A stretch of 38,491 nucleotides of DNA from an uncultured Gemmiger sp. (GTDB taxonomy: Bacteria > Bacillota > Clostridia > Oscillospirales > Ruminococcaceae). The translations under genes were made by a program, and so were the position numbers. The DNA is taken from the NCBI GenBank assembly GCA_944388105.1, contig CALXHN010000015.1, positions 1 through 38,491 of the forward strand, in the 5' to 3' direction. This document shows positions 23,157-31,225 of this stretch, piece after piece (within the stretch, counting starts at the first letter, position 1; every line of letters starts with the position of its first letter). The notes below the pieces were generated by a model. It did not search any database, was not told the origin of the DNA, and worked only from the letters and a program-made list of their open reading frames with translations.

Positions 23157-23405
23157 TCAGAGCAAAGGAATGAGCAGCAGCAGAATGACCCCGGGCAGGC
23201 CCAGCACGGCAGCCACAAATCCGGTAAAAGCATTCAGCGGCAGGGTCACGCCGGTATAGGGGGACAGCAGCGCCACCGCCGCCAGCCCCGACAACCCGCA
23301 GAGCGCACCTGCCAGCACACTGCGCACCGGATGCCGCCCCGCTGCGGCCGCGCGGGCCACTGCCAACAGGCATCCGCCCCCCACAGCCCACATCAGCGGC
23401 GACAA
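23157..23405 (-). CDS. BofA-like protein (pro-sigma-K processing inhibitor family)
   Basis: The 82-residue protein has two hydrophobic segments (about 3-25 and 30-50) and a C-terminal stretch reading T-L-P-L-N-A-F-T-G-F-V-A-A-V-L-G-L-P-G-V, which is the strongly conserved BofA ending. In B. subtilis BofA holds the SpoIVFB protease complex inactive in the outer forespore membrane; many Clostridia keep BofA without the SpoIVF genes, so the role here may differ. The start is TTG at 23405 with GGGGAGG nine bases upstream. It overlaps the YaaL-like gene by 13 bases and ends the sipL-spoIVA operon. Confidence 0.82.
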   Translation of the reverse strand: MSPLMWAVGGGCLLAVARAAAAGRHPVRSVLAGALCGLSGLAAVALLSPYTGVTLPLNAFTGFVAAVLGLPGVILLLLIPLL

Positions 23406-23629
23406 GAGGACTCACCTCCCCGCAGGTCCCGCAAAAGCGCCCGACAGCGGCATTCCAGGGCTGCATGCTCATAGATCAGCTGTTCCACCGCAAACCGGTC
23501 CTGCGCTTCCTGAAAAGCCGCTTCGTTGGCCCGCAGATCCCGGTATGTCCGGCGCAATGCGGCGACAGCGGCCGCGCGGGCCTTGCGCGCCGCCCGTTCC
23601 CGGTTGCTGTCCGGCAGAAAAAATCCCAT
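23393..23629 (-). CDS. YaaL-like (DUF2508) small protein
   Basis: The 78-residue basic, helical protein has a charged N-terminus and an I-Y-E-H-A-A-L-E-C-R-C-R-A-L-L-R-D-L segment that resembles the DUF2508/YaaL pattern (Y-x-L-x-A-x-E-x-R-Y-x-x-L-L). In Bacillus yaaL sits directly before bofA, and the same pairing occurs here, which supports the call. Function is unknown; no motif suggests catalysis. ATG at 23629 follows GGAGGGAGG. It lies 20 bp after spoIVA. An unrelated small helical protein is the alternative. Confidence 0.62.
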   Translation of the reverse strand: MGFFLPDSNRERAARKARAAAVAALRRTYRDLRANEAAFQEAQDRFAVEQLIYEHAALECRCRALLRDLRGGESSCRR

Positions 23630-23649
23630 GGCCTCCCTCCTTCCCCGCT

Positions 23650-25125
23650 TCAGAGCAGGATGCAGATCAGGCCGTCGCAGCCTTCATTGATGATGCGTTC
23701 CAGGGTGGTCTGCAGCCGGGACCGGGCAGCCTGGGGCATGTGCAGAAGCTTGGCCTGCAGGCCTTCGTTGACCAGCTCGTTCAGGCTCTTGCCGAAAATA
23801 TTGGTGCTCCACAGCTTGCCGGGATCACTTTCAAAATCCTTGAGCAGGTTGCGGATGAGTTCTTCCCCCTGTTCCTCACTGCCCACGGTGGGCGAAAGTT
23901 CGGTGTGGATGACCGCCCGCATGATGTGCAGGGAAGGCGCACTGGCCGACAGGCGCACCCCGTACTGCCCGCCCTGGCGCACGATCTCGGGCTCTTCCAG
24001 CTTGAGCTCATCCAGCCCCGGCATGACAATGCCGTAGCCGGTGGCTTCCACCTGGGCCAGGGCCCCCTTGAGCTTCTCATAAGCCCGTTTGGCCCGGGCC
24101 AGATCCACGATGCAGGGCAGAAGGCTGGCTTCATCCACAATGTCCAGGCCGGTCTGCTCCCCAAGGATCTTGTAAAAGATATCCTGGGCGATCCCCAGGC
24201 GCAGGTGCACCGTGCCGGTGGCCAGGTCCATGCCGATGAGGGTGGCTTCGGTGCTGTATTCGCAGTCGATCTGCAGGTTGCGGCGGCTCACGTCCCCCAT
24301 CTTGCGGGCCTTGGAGGCCATTTCCAACAAGGCACCGTAGACCGCGCTCTGCAGCCAGTGGCCGGGTTCCAGCATGGTGACCCAGGGCGGCATGGTCACC
24401 GCGATCTCCCGGATGGGGAATTCATACAGCAGCTTCTGCAGCACTTCGTCCAGCTTTTCGGCGGTGACTTCCAGGCAGTTGATGGGCACCACCGTGCGGC
24501 CGTACTGCTCCTGCAGCTCCTCCGCCAGGGCGCGGCTGGCCTCGCTGTCCGGGTCGGTGCAGTTGAGCAGAATCAGATAGGGCCGGCCGCTCTCTTCCAG
24601 TTCCTGCATGATCCGGCGTTCGGCGTCCACATAGGCCTGCCGCGGAAGATCGGCGATGGAACCGTCGGTGGTGACGGCCAGACCGATGGTGGAATGTTCC
24701 CGGATGACCCGCCGGGTACCGGTCTCGGCGGCCAGATCAAAGGGCACGGCAGCGTCGAACCAGGGGCTTTTGACCAGCCGGGGTTCGCCGTTTTCCTCAT
24801 GGCCGAGGGCGCCGTCCACCATGTAGCCCACGCAGTCGATGAGCCGTGCACGGAAACTGCCCCCGCCGGAAAGTTCGATCTCCACCGCCTGTTCGGGAAT
24901 GAATTTGGGTTCGGTGGTCATGATGGTGCGTCCGGCAGCGGACTGGGGCAGTTCATCGGTGGCGCGGGCGCGCTGGGCGTCCTGCTTGATATGCGGCAGC
25001 AGCATGAGCTCCGCAAACCGCTTGATGAAACTGCTCTTGCCGCTGCGCACCGGCCCCACAACACCGATGTAGATATCGCCGCCGGTGCGTCGGGCCATAT
25101 TCTGGTAGATCTGTTCCTGGGTCAC
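23650..25125 (-). CDS. spoIVA: Stage IV sporulation protein A (spore coat ATPase)
   Basis: SpoIVA is an ATPase that polymerises on the forespore surface to form the basement layer of the coat. The 491-residue protein has the Walker A motif G-P-V-R-S-G-K30-S-S near the N-terminus, T-T-E-P-K-F (switch-like) at about 66, and the conserved C-terminal end G-C-D-G-L-I-C-I-L-L. Length matches the family. The start is GTG at 25125, with an AAGGGGGA ribosome site. It follows the sipL-like gene by 21 bp, and a sigma-E-like promoter lies before that gene. Mother-cell expression early in sporulation is expected. Confidence 0.97.
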   Translation of the reverse strand: MTQEQIYQNMARRTGGDIYIGVVGPVRSGKSSFIKRFAELMLLPHIKQDAQRARATDELPQSAAGRTIMTTEPKFIPEQAVEIELSGGGSFRARLIDCVGYMVDGALGHEENGEPRLVKSPWFDAAVPFDLAAETGTRRVIREHSTIGLAVTTDGSIADLPRQAYVDAERRIMQELEESGRPYLILLNCTDPDSEASRALAEELQEQYGRTVVPINCLEVTAEKLDEVLQKLLYEFPIREIAVTMPPWVTMLEPGHWLQSAVYGALLEMASKARKMGDVSRRNLQIDCEYSTEATLIGMDLATGTVHLRLGIAQDIFYKILGEQTGLDIVDEASLLPCIVDLARAKRAYEKLKGALAQVEATGYGIVMPGLDELKLEEPEIVRQGGQYGVRLSASAPSLHIMRAVIHTELSPTVGSEEQGEELIRNLLKDFESDPGKLWSTNIFGKSLNELVNEGLQAKLLHMPQAARSRLQTTLERIINEGCDGLICILL

Positions 25126-25146
25126 AGGAGGGTCCCCCTTTCAAAG

Positions 25147-26688
25147 TTACAGAGCCGCCGGGATCAGCAGACAAGCGGCCTGGGTGGTGGTTTCCTGACC
25201 AGCTTCGGTCAGGTCGTTGGCGGCGGCCAGGTCCCGGGCCCGGGCATGGTAGCGCTTGGCAATGTCAAAGATGCGCTCCCCCGCCTGGGCGTAGTAGAGA
25301 TAGAGCGCCGGACCTTCCGCTTTGTCGGGGTATTCCTCCCCCAGCTCCACCGTCTGGACCACTTCCCGGCTCTGCACATACAACAGCTGTCCGTGGACGG
25401 ACACCTCCACCTCCACCCGCATGCGGTCTCCGCTGCGGCTGCTGGACACCCGCAGGACACTGACCCCGGCATGCACCACAAAGTCCGCGGCCTGACCGGA
25501 CCAGGTATCCGGCATCTGCCAGGTAAAGGGCTTGTCATAACAGGTCATTTCTCCCCGGGCGTCAGCGCAAAGCACATGGGCAACCCCACGGCCGGTCAGG
25601 CGGACCGCGCCAGGGTCGCCTTCCGCTTCCACGGCCTGGGCACCGCCCAGGGTGACAAAGCAGCCGCGCACCACGGCTTCCGGGTCGGGCAGGGTATCCT
25701 CCACACTGACCGACAGGGTGGTATCCAGGTCGGCGGCCTTTTGCAGCAGGCGGCAGGGACTGGTGGTGACCTCGGTCTGGCAGAGGGTAGAGTAAGCATC
25801 CGCCACGGCGGTGTATTCCACAGCACGCCAGATTTCGGCGTGCAGCTTCCAGGTCACGGTGAGCAGGGGTTCGTCCCCGGGATTATCCCCGGCAGCCAGG
25901 GTGGAGGAAAGGATCTCGGCCCAGCAGCAGCACATGTCCCCTTCCGCGGCGCCTTCCATATCCACCGTCTGGCGCACCGGCAGTTCCTTCTGACGCACCG
26001 ACAGTTCTTCCTCCCCTTCGGCACGGTAGACCGCTTCCAGCCGCAGGATGCCCTGACAGCTGATCTGGCCGGTCTGCACCGTACAGCCCTGGGGCAGATA
26101 GCAGCCACCGATATCCAGGATGGCTTCCCCGGTACCGGGCAGCGGGAAGGTGGTTTCGGCGGTGCAGGCTTTTTCCACAGCGGCCACAGGGGCCGTACCG
26201 CACAGGGTCTGGGTGCGCTGCTCAATGCCGCAATCTGCCAGGGAGGTCAGCAGTTCCCGCTCCTCCAATTGCAGAGCCGCCACGCAAAGGGTGTAGGCCC
26301 CCCGAAGATCGATGCGGTGCTCGCTGATAGCGCGGCAGTTGCAGTATTCCACCTCGCCCCACAGTCGGGCCGGACCGGAGGCATACCGGCCGGCGGGAAG
26401 TTCCACCGATTTTTCAAAGGAAAATTTCTGCTCGGTGCGCCACAGCCGTGCACCGGTCTCGTCCGACTGGTAGAAGACGGTGCACCGCAGATACCCGTCT
26501 CCCTGCCAGCGGGACCCGGTCAGGTCGTTGTGCATGACCACCGGTTCAATGAGGCACTTGACGATCTTGAACACGGCGGGCAGGTAGTCCGGGATCAGGA
26601 TCTCGGTCTCCACCGGCAGTTCCAGCCGCGTCTCCCATCGCCCGCCATAGGCGGTGATGGTGTTGTTGAACACCTTCAGTTCCATCAT
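25147..26688 (-). CDS. SipL-like SPOCS (DUF3794) and LysM protein
   Basis: The 513-residue protein has SPOCS/DUF3794-type repeats (about 30-140, 180-290 and 300-440 by pattern) and a C-terminal LysM-like domain (about 460-505, Y-Y-A-Q-A-G-E-R-I-F-D-I-A-K-R-Y). In Clostridioides difficile, SipL binds SpoIVA through its LysM domain and is needed for spore coat assembly; next-door spoIVA here fits the same pair. I chose ATG at 26688, eight bases after GGGAGG; a second ATG at 26685 follows immediately. The longer frame to 26826 crosses a terminator. It heads the sipL-spoIVA-yaaL-bofA transcript. Confidence 0.9.
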   Translation of the reverse strand: MMELKVFNNTITAYGGRWETRLELPVETEILIPDYLPAVFKIVKCLIEPVVMHNDLTGSRWQGDGYLRCTVFYQSDETGARLWRTEQKFSFEKSVELPAGRYASGPARLWGEVEYCNCRAISEHRIDLRGAYTLCVAALQLEERELLTSLADCGIEQRTQTLCGTAPVAAVEKACTAETTFPLPGTGEAILDIGGCYLPQGCTVQTGQISCQGILRLEAVYRAEGEEELSVRQKELPVRQTVDMEGAAEGDMCCCWAEILSSTLAAGDNPGDEPLLTVTWKLHAEIWRAVEYTAVADAYSTLCQTEVTTSPCRLLQKAADLDTTLSVSVEDTLPDPEAVVRGCFVTLGGAQAVEAEGDPGAVRLTGRGVAHVLCADARGEMTCYDKPFTWQMPDTWSGQAADFVVHAGVSVLRVSSSRSGDRMRVEVEVSVHGQLLYVQSREVVQTVELGEEYPDKAEGPALYLYYAQAGERIFDIAKRYHARARDLAAANDLTEAGQETTTQAACLLIPAAL

Positions 26689-26727
26689 GTATGTCCTCCC
26701 TTGTGTTGCTTTGGGCTTTCTTGTGCA

Positions 26728-26756
26728 ACTATATGCGCCAGGGAAAGGAAATAGCA
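26728..26756 (-). promoter_or_regulatory. Sigma-E-like sporulation promoter of sipL-spoIVA
   Basis: Minus-strand TGCTATT (26750-26756) and CATATAGT (26728-26735) are 14 bp apart. They resemble the sigma-E consensus (about KMATATT-N14-CATACANT, from memory) at most positions, including the -10 CATA and final T. No sigma-A promoter of similar quality was seen there. Confidence 0.6.
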
Positions 26757-26796
26757 TAAGGCAGGACAAGTTTTGTGTGCCGGAATTTGGGGCAAA

Positions 26797-26824
26797 GAAA
26801 AAAGCCCCGCCCGAAGGCAGAGCC
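26797..26824 (-). terminator. Terminator after spoVM
   Basis: Minus-strand GCTCTGCC and GGCGGGGC form an 8-bp stem with two G-U pairs and a TTCG-type loop, followed by TTTTTT. Confidence 0.75.
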
Positions 26825-26859
26825 AATTGAAAATGATGGAGCCGGACAGCACAGGGGGT

Positions 26860-26928
26860 TCAGACCTTGAACACCGCGCGCAGAATCCAGCGGAAAGCAG
26901 GCGGACATTTGACAATGACGATTCGCAT
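26860..26928 (-). CDS. spoVM: Stage V sporulation protein M (SpoVM), 22 residues
   Basis: A tiny frame of 23 codons encodes M-R-I-V-I-V-K-C-P-P-A-F-R-W-I-L-R-A-V-F-K-V. Aligned without gaps to the 26-residue B. subtilis SpoVM (from memory), it keeps K7, P9, I15, R17 and A18, the residues around the amphipathic helix; P9 and R17 are known to matter. GGAGG lies six bases before the ATG. The position directly after thiN and before the sipL/spoIVA genes matches the conserved thiN-spoVM order. SpoVM binds the convex forespore membrane and recruits SpoIVA. It ends four residues earlier than the Bacillus protein. It is separated from sipL by a terminator and may be read from the thiN transcript or a weak promoter nearby. 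Confidence 0.82.
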   Translation of the reverse strand: MRIVIVKCPPAFRWILRAVFKV

Positions 26929-26991
26929 GGCGCACCTCCAACCTCGTTTTTGTCTGGGGTGAGCCATACTATGCCATGCCGGCGGCAGGTG

Positions 26992-27675
26992 TTACCCGTC
27001 GGCGCGGGAAAGCACCACCAATCCGTATCCGCTGCGGCAGGAAAGGGTTGCCCGGGGAGCCGTGAACTCGTTGCTGACTCCCAAAGGATAATCCGGGGTG
27101 AGGGTGGCGTTTTCCAGCGGGTAAAATACCCCCTGTTCCCCCACGCCCTGCAGGGGCCCATCCAGCGGGAAGAGAGAAAGGTACATCCACTCCCCTTTTT
27201 CCAGGACCAGGGGCTGACCGGGGCACAGCACATGCAGTTCACTGCGGTCATTGGCCAGGGTGACATTGACCCCGGCTTTGGCCATGAACAGAGCGGTGTT
27301 CAGGTTGGCCAGAGTATGTTCCAACCGGGCTCCGCCCAAAGCCCCCAGAAACACGACTTCCCGGCATCCGTGTTCCACCAGCCAGCGGGCGGCGTAGTGG
27401 GTGTCGGTATCGTCCTTCACATGGGGCAGAATGATGGTCCCCGCCGGGACCGGGTCCGGACGCGGCGCTGAGTCAAAGTCCCCCAGCAGCAGATCCGGCT
27501 GCACACCCAGCCGGTCAGCGTTCCGGTACCCTGCATCACAGGCAATGACAAAGGTATCGGGTGTCAGATAGCGACGCATATCCGCCGTGACCGGCACGGC
27601 AGAAAGCACCGCCGCGTGGGTGCAGGGCGCGGCGGGCTTGGATTCCTGATGCAATTGCGGGTCGGTGTGGGTCAC
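26992..27675 (-). CDS. thiN: Thiamine diphosphokinase
   Basis: ThiN pyrophosphorylates thiamine with ATP to make the cofactor thiamine diphosphate in the cytoplasm. The 227-residue protein has the family motifs A-C-D-A-G-Y, L-L-L-G-D-F-D-S, K-D-D-T-D-T-H-Y-A, and G-A-L-G-G-A-R-L-E-H-T-L-A-N, followed by a C-terminal substrate domain. I chose GTG at 27675, whose GTGA overlaps the rsgA stop and which has GGAG eight bases upstream; the GTG at 27684 abuts the ribosome site. In Bacillus rpe lies between rsgA and thiN; here it is absent and the two genes overlap. Confidence 0.94.
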   Translation of the reverse strand: MTHTDPQLHQESKPAAPCTHAAVLSAVPVTADMRRYLTPDTFVIACDAGYRNADRLGVQPDLLLGDFDSAPRPDPVPAGTIILPHVKDDTDTHYAARWLVEHGCREVVFLGALGGARLEHTLANLNTALFMAKAGVNVTLANDRSELHVLCPGQPLVLEKGEWMYLSLFPLDGPLQGVGEQGVFYPLENATLTPDYPLGVSNEFTAPRATLSCRSGYGLVVLSRADG

Positions 27676-28532
27676 CGTTCCCACTCCTTTCGTTGGCTGG
27701 CTTCCTCGTACATGGCCAGATAGCTTTCATACCGGGTGGGAGAGATGAGGCCTTCTTCCAGAGCAGCCCGCACCGCACAGCCTTTTTCGCTGCGGTGGGA
27801 GCAGCCGGTGAACTGGCATCTGCCGAAGTAGGGCTCGAATTCCGGGAAGGCATGCTGCAGCTCTTCCTTGGGGATGCGGCAGAGTTTCTGGGCTTCCAGG
27901 CTGGCAAAACCGGGCGTGTCCGCAATGCGGCCGCCGCAGCTTTCAAAAATTTCCACTTCCCGGGTGGTATGCCGGCCCCGGCCCAGCTTCTGGCTGATAT
28001 CGCCGGTGGCCCGACGCAGTTCCGCGTCCAGTGCATTGAGCAGGGTGGACTTGCCCACCCCGGAGTTGCCGCAGAAGGCACACAGATTCCCCTTGATATA
28101 GCCGCGCAGTTCGTCCAGGCCTTCCCCTGTCTCATAGTGCAGCTGCACCACCGGAATGGTACTCTTTTCATAGGCTGCCACCAGTTTGTCGGCAGCCGCC
28201 AGGTCCGCCTTGGTGATGACCAGCACCGGGCGCACATCCTGGTAGACCGCTGCGGCGGTGAGTTCGTCCAGGATGCGGGTACTGGGGACCGGCTGGGTGG
28301 TGCTGGCCACAATGAACAGCACATCCAGGTTGGCCACCGGCGGGCGGATGAATACATTTTTGCGGGGCAGGATCTCCTCAATGGCGGCTTTGTCGGCGCT
28401 CAGGGTCACATTGTCCCCTGCCACCGGCGTGATGCCCCGCTTGCGGAACACACCCCGGGCCCGACATTCCACGATGCCGTCCTGGGTGCGCACATAATAG
28501 AAGCCGCCGATTCCTTTTGTGATATAGTCCAT
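27672..28532 (-). CDS. rsgA: Ribosome small subunit-dependent GTPase RsgA
   Basis: RsgA is a circularly permuted GTPase that helps late 30S subunit assembly. The 286-residue protein has an OB-fold N-terminus, the G4 motif I-T-K-A-D before the P-loop G-N-S-G-V-G-K-S-T, then D-T-P-G-F, and a C-terminal zinc module with C-R-x-x-x-C-x-H-x-x-E-x-x-C (here C-Q-F-T-G-C-S-H). The ATG at 28532 overlaps the pknB stop as TAATG, so the genes are translationally coupled. The stp-pknB-rsgA-thiN order is a classic Firmicutes arrangement. Confidence 0.97.
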   Translation of the reverse strand: MDYITKGIGGFYYVRTQDGIVECRARGVFRKRGITPVAGDNVTLSADKAAIEEILPRKNVFIRPPVANLDVLFIVASTTQPVPSTRILDELTAAAVYQDVRPVLVITKADLAAADKLVAAYEKSTIPVVQLHYETGEGLDELRGYIKGNLCAFCGNSGVGKSTLLNALDAELRRATGDISQKLGRGRHTTREVEIFESCGGRIADTPGFASLEAQKLCRIPKEELQHAFPEFEPYFGRCQFTGCSHRSEKGCAVRAALEEGLISPTRYESYLAMYEEASQRKEWER

Positions 28533-30442
28533 TAGCCCTCGTGATACAGGAAGCCGCTCTGTTCGCCGTACACGTTGCCATCGCCGGTCTTCCAGCGGCG
28601 TTCGGTGTTGCCGTCGCCCAGGTCTTCATACCATTCTTTGATGATCGTGTTGGGATCGCCGTTCAGCGTATCGCCGGTGCTGGGAGCGGCGGTCACTTCC
28701 GGCACACCGGTGGAAACGTACAGGACCACCACACCGTTGATGCTGGTCTGGGTGCCGGCACTGGGATTCTGGGACAGAACCGTGCCCAGGGGCTGGTCGC
28801 TGGCCTGTTCCACCACCTTGGTGACCAGGTTCAGGGCACGCAGTTCACTGCGGGCCTCCCCTTCGGTCAAGCCTTCCACGGCAGGAACGATGACGCTGGT
28901 GTCCACCGAGGGCTTGGCCACATACAGAATGACCGTGGAACCGCCTTCCACCTGGTTGCCGGCGGCAGGGTCGGTGCGGATGACCGTACCTTCGCCCACG
29001 CTGTCGTTGGTCTCCCGCTTGGTCACCACCGAGACGCCCAGATCGGTAAGGGTCTGCTTGGCGGTGGCTTTATCATTGCCGGCCACATCGGGCAGGGTGA
29101 CGTATTCGGTGCCCAGGCTGACTTTCAGGGTGATCTTCTGCTGCTCCTTCACAGTACGTCCTGCGGCGGGAGACTGCTGAAAGATGGTTCCGGCAGGATA
29201 GCTGGAGTTGTACTCCTGCACAATGTCGGGGTCCAGGAGGGAAAAGTATTCCGAGGCACGAAATTCGTCCTCCGTCATTCCCACGAAGTCGATGAGCTGG
29301 ACATTGGCGCGGTTGGAGAACAGCGGGTTGGTGGAGTTGGTGAAGATCAGGTACACCAGGATGAAGGCGCCGATGACAAACGCCACTGCCATGCCGAAGA
29401 AGATCGGCAGCAGAGAGAAACCTTTTGCCTTTGCGGCGGACTTTGCTTTTGCGTTGCGCACGCCCTTACCTTTGCCCTTTCCTCCCGCAGTGGGCGCGCC
29501 GGCGCGCCGTGCCTGCTGGGTGCTGATGCCAGACTTGGTACCGCCCACCACCTTGTTGATGGTCTTGCTGGGCGAGTCCTGGGTGTTGTATTCGTACTCA
29601 AACCGGATGCTGGGATTCTGCTTGAAGGCCCGGATGGCTTCCAGCATCTCCGCCGCGCTCTGATAGCGGGCATCAGGGTCCTTTTCCATCGCCTTCTCGG
29701 TGATCTGGCGCAGGCCTTCCGGCACATTGGGAGCCACTTCTGCCAGAGGCTTCGGCTTTTCGGAGATCTGCATGATGGCAATGGACACCGTACCGGTGCC
29801 ATCGAAGGGAAGGCGGCCGGAAAGCATCTCATACAGCATCACGCCCACCGAATAGATGTCGGTGCGGGCATCGGTGCGGTCTCCCTTGGCCTGTTCGGGG
29901 CTGATATAATGCACCGAACCAATGGCTTTATCGCTGATGGTCTGGCTCTGGGCGCGGGAGAAGCGGGCGATGCCGAAGTCCATCATCTTGATGGAACCGT
30001 CCGCCTGCAGCATAATGTTCTGCGGTTTCACGTCCCGGTGAACGATGCCCTTGGAGTGGGCGTGTTCCAGGGCTGAAAGCACCTGGGTGGCAAAATGCAC
30101 GACCTCTTTCCAGGTCAGGGCACCGCCGCGCTGCTTGAGGTATTCTTTCAGGGTGATGCCGTCGATATACTCCATCACGATATACTGCAGCTGGTCGGTC
30201 ACCGAAACATCGTACACCTTGACGATGTTGGGATGATCCAGGATGGAGATGGCCTTGCTTTCGTTCTTGAAACGGCGGACCAGTTCCTCATTGCCCAAGA
30301 ATTCTTCTTTCAGGACCTTGACCGCGATCTCGTTGCCGGTGCGGATGTCCCGGCCTTTGTAGACGTTGGCCATGCCGCCCACACCGATCAGGCTTTCGAT
30401 GAGATAACGGCCGTCCAGTTTTTTACCAATCAGGTTATCCAT
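28532..30442 (-). CDS. pknB: PASTA-domain Ser/Thr protein kinase
   Basis: The 636-residue membrane kinase has an N-terminal kinase domain (about 13-275) with G20-V-G-G-M-A-N-V-Y, catalytic lysine K42, H-R-D-V-K-P-Q-N and D-F-G-I-A-R. A basic linker and one membrane helix follow (about 350-375), then three extracellular PASTA repeats (about 390-600) and a polar tail. PASTA kinases sense muropeptides or lipid II and control growth, division and spore germination. ATG at 30442 follows GGGAGG. It overlaps the phosphatase gene stp by eight bases, so kinase and phosphatase are co-made. Confidence 0.97.
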   Translation of the reverse strand: MDNLIGKKLDGRYLIESLIGVGGMANVYKGRDIRTGNEIAVKVLKEEFLGNEELVRRFKNESKAISILDHPNIVKVYDVSVTDQLQYIVMEYIDGITLKEYLKQRGGALTWKEVVHFATQVLSALEHAHSKGIVHRDVKPQNIMLQADGSIKMMDFGIARFSRAQSQTISDKAIGSVHYISPEQAKGDRTDARTDIYSVGVMLYEMLSGRLPFDGTGTVSIAIMQISEKPKPLAEVAPNVPEGLRQITEKAMEKDPDARYQSAAEMLEAIRAFKQNPSIRFEYEYNTQDSPSKTINKVVGGTKSGISTQQARRAGAPTAGGKGKGKGVRNAKAKSAAKAKGFSLLPIFFGMAVAFVIGAFILVYLIFTNSTNPLFSNRANVQLIDFVGMTEDEFRASEYFSLLDPDIVQEYNSSYPAGTIFQQSPAAGRTVKEQQKITLKVSLGTEYVTLPDVAGNDKATAKQTLTDLGVSVVTKRETNDSVGEGTVIRTDPAAGNQVEGGSTVILYVAKPSVDTSVIVPAVEGLTEGEARSELRALNLVTKVVEQASDQPLGTVLSQNPSAGTQTSINGVVVLYVSTGVPEVTAAPSTGDTLNGDPNTIIKEWYEDLGDGNTERRWKTGDGNVYGEQSGFLYHEG

Positions 30443-31196
30443 TTGTATCCTCCCTTGATTGATCCGTACTTTCCACTCCCAACAGCAGGACGGTGATGTT
30501 GTCCTGCCCGCCGCCGCGCAGAGCACGGTCGATCAGCAGCCGGGGCGCATCAAAAAAAGCTGACTCCTGCAGAATCAGAGAAATCTCCTCATCGGGGACC
30601 ATATTGGTCAGGCCGTCGGTACACAAAAGAAGAATATCGCCGGCCGCCACTTCACAGCGGTTATATTCGGGAACAATGCTGGCCGATACCCCCAGTGCCC
30701 GGGTGATGAGGTTCTTCTGGGGATGCAGTGCCGCCTGTTCCCGGGTGATCTGGCCGCTGTCCACCAGCTGCTGCACCATGGAATGATCCCGGGTGATCTG
30801 GCGGATGGTCCCGGCGTGCCACAGGTAGGCGCGGGAATCCCCCGCATGGACCACATGGGCCATATTGCCGTATACATAGGCACAGACACCGGTGGTGCCC
30901 ATGCCCAGCATGTCCGGGTCGGAGGTGGCTTTTTCGTACACGGCGCGGTTGGTCAGATCAAATCCATGCAGGATGAACTGCTTTTCCTCACCGTGGCGCA
31001 GGCAGCGCAGCTGGCGGTCAAAATACTGCAGCATGCTGGCGGTGGCAATGGCCGAAGCCACACGGCCGCCGTTGGCGCCGCCCATTCCGTCGCACACCAC
31101 ACCCCAGCCGGAGCCATCGGTCAGCTGTCGGGCACAGAAATTATCCTGATTTTCCTGGCGGCAGCTTCCGATATCGGTGAGCCCTGCGATCTTCAT
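30435..31196 (-). CDS. stp: PP2C-type Ser/Thr phosphatase (Stp/PrpC)
   Basis: The 253-residue phosphatase reverses PASTA-kinase phosphorylation in the cytoplasm. PP2C motifs are present: N-Q-D near the start (R-Q-E-N-Q-D-N-F), V-C-D-G-M-G-G for metal binding, H-A-G-D-S-R-A-Y, D-H-S-M and L-L-C-T-D-G-L-T-N, with the last G-G-Q-D-N-I-T-V. ATG at 31196 has GGAAGG upstream. It lies 29 bp after rlmN and overlaps pknB. Confidence 0.97.
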   Translation of the reverse strand: MKIAGLTDIGSCRQENQDNFCARQLTDGSGWGVVCDGMGGANGGRVASAIATASMLQYFDRQLRCLRHGEEKQFILHGFDLTNRAVYEKATSDPDMLGMGTTGVCAYVYGNMAHVVHAGDSRAYLWHAGTIRQITRDHSMVQQLVDSGQITREQAALHPQKNLITRALGVSASIVPEYNRCEVAAGDILLLCTDGLTNMVPDEEISLILQESAFFDAPRLLIDRALRGGGQDNITVLLLGVESTDQSREDTNG

Positions 31197-31225
31197 GCAG
31201 TCAGGTCCTTCCTTTCACAGTATAC

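Noticed and set aside
22879-23259. A 126-codon frame over the RNase P RNA
   Set aside because: The region shows the conserved RNase P RNA cores and P1 pairing; the frame crosses the RNA and its terminator.
23545-26754. A 1069-codon open frame on the plus strand
   Set aside because: It is antisense to spoIVA and sipL, has low-complexity composition typical of a GC-rich shadow frame, and no ribosome site or family motif.
26729-26941. A 70-codon minus-strand frame
   Set aside because: It crosses a terminator and a sporulation promoter in a different frame from SpoVM; only the 22-residue SpoVM frame has family matches.
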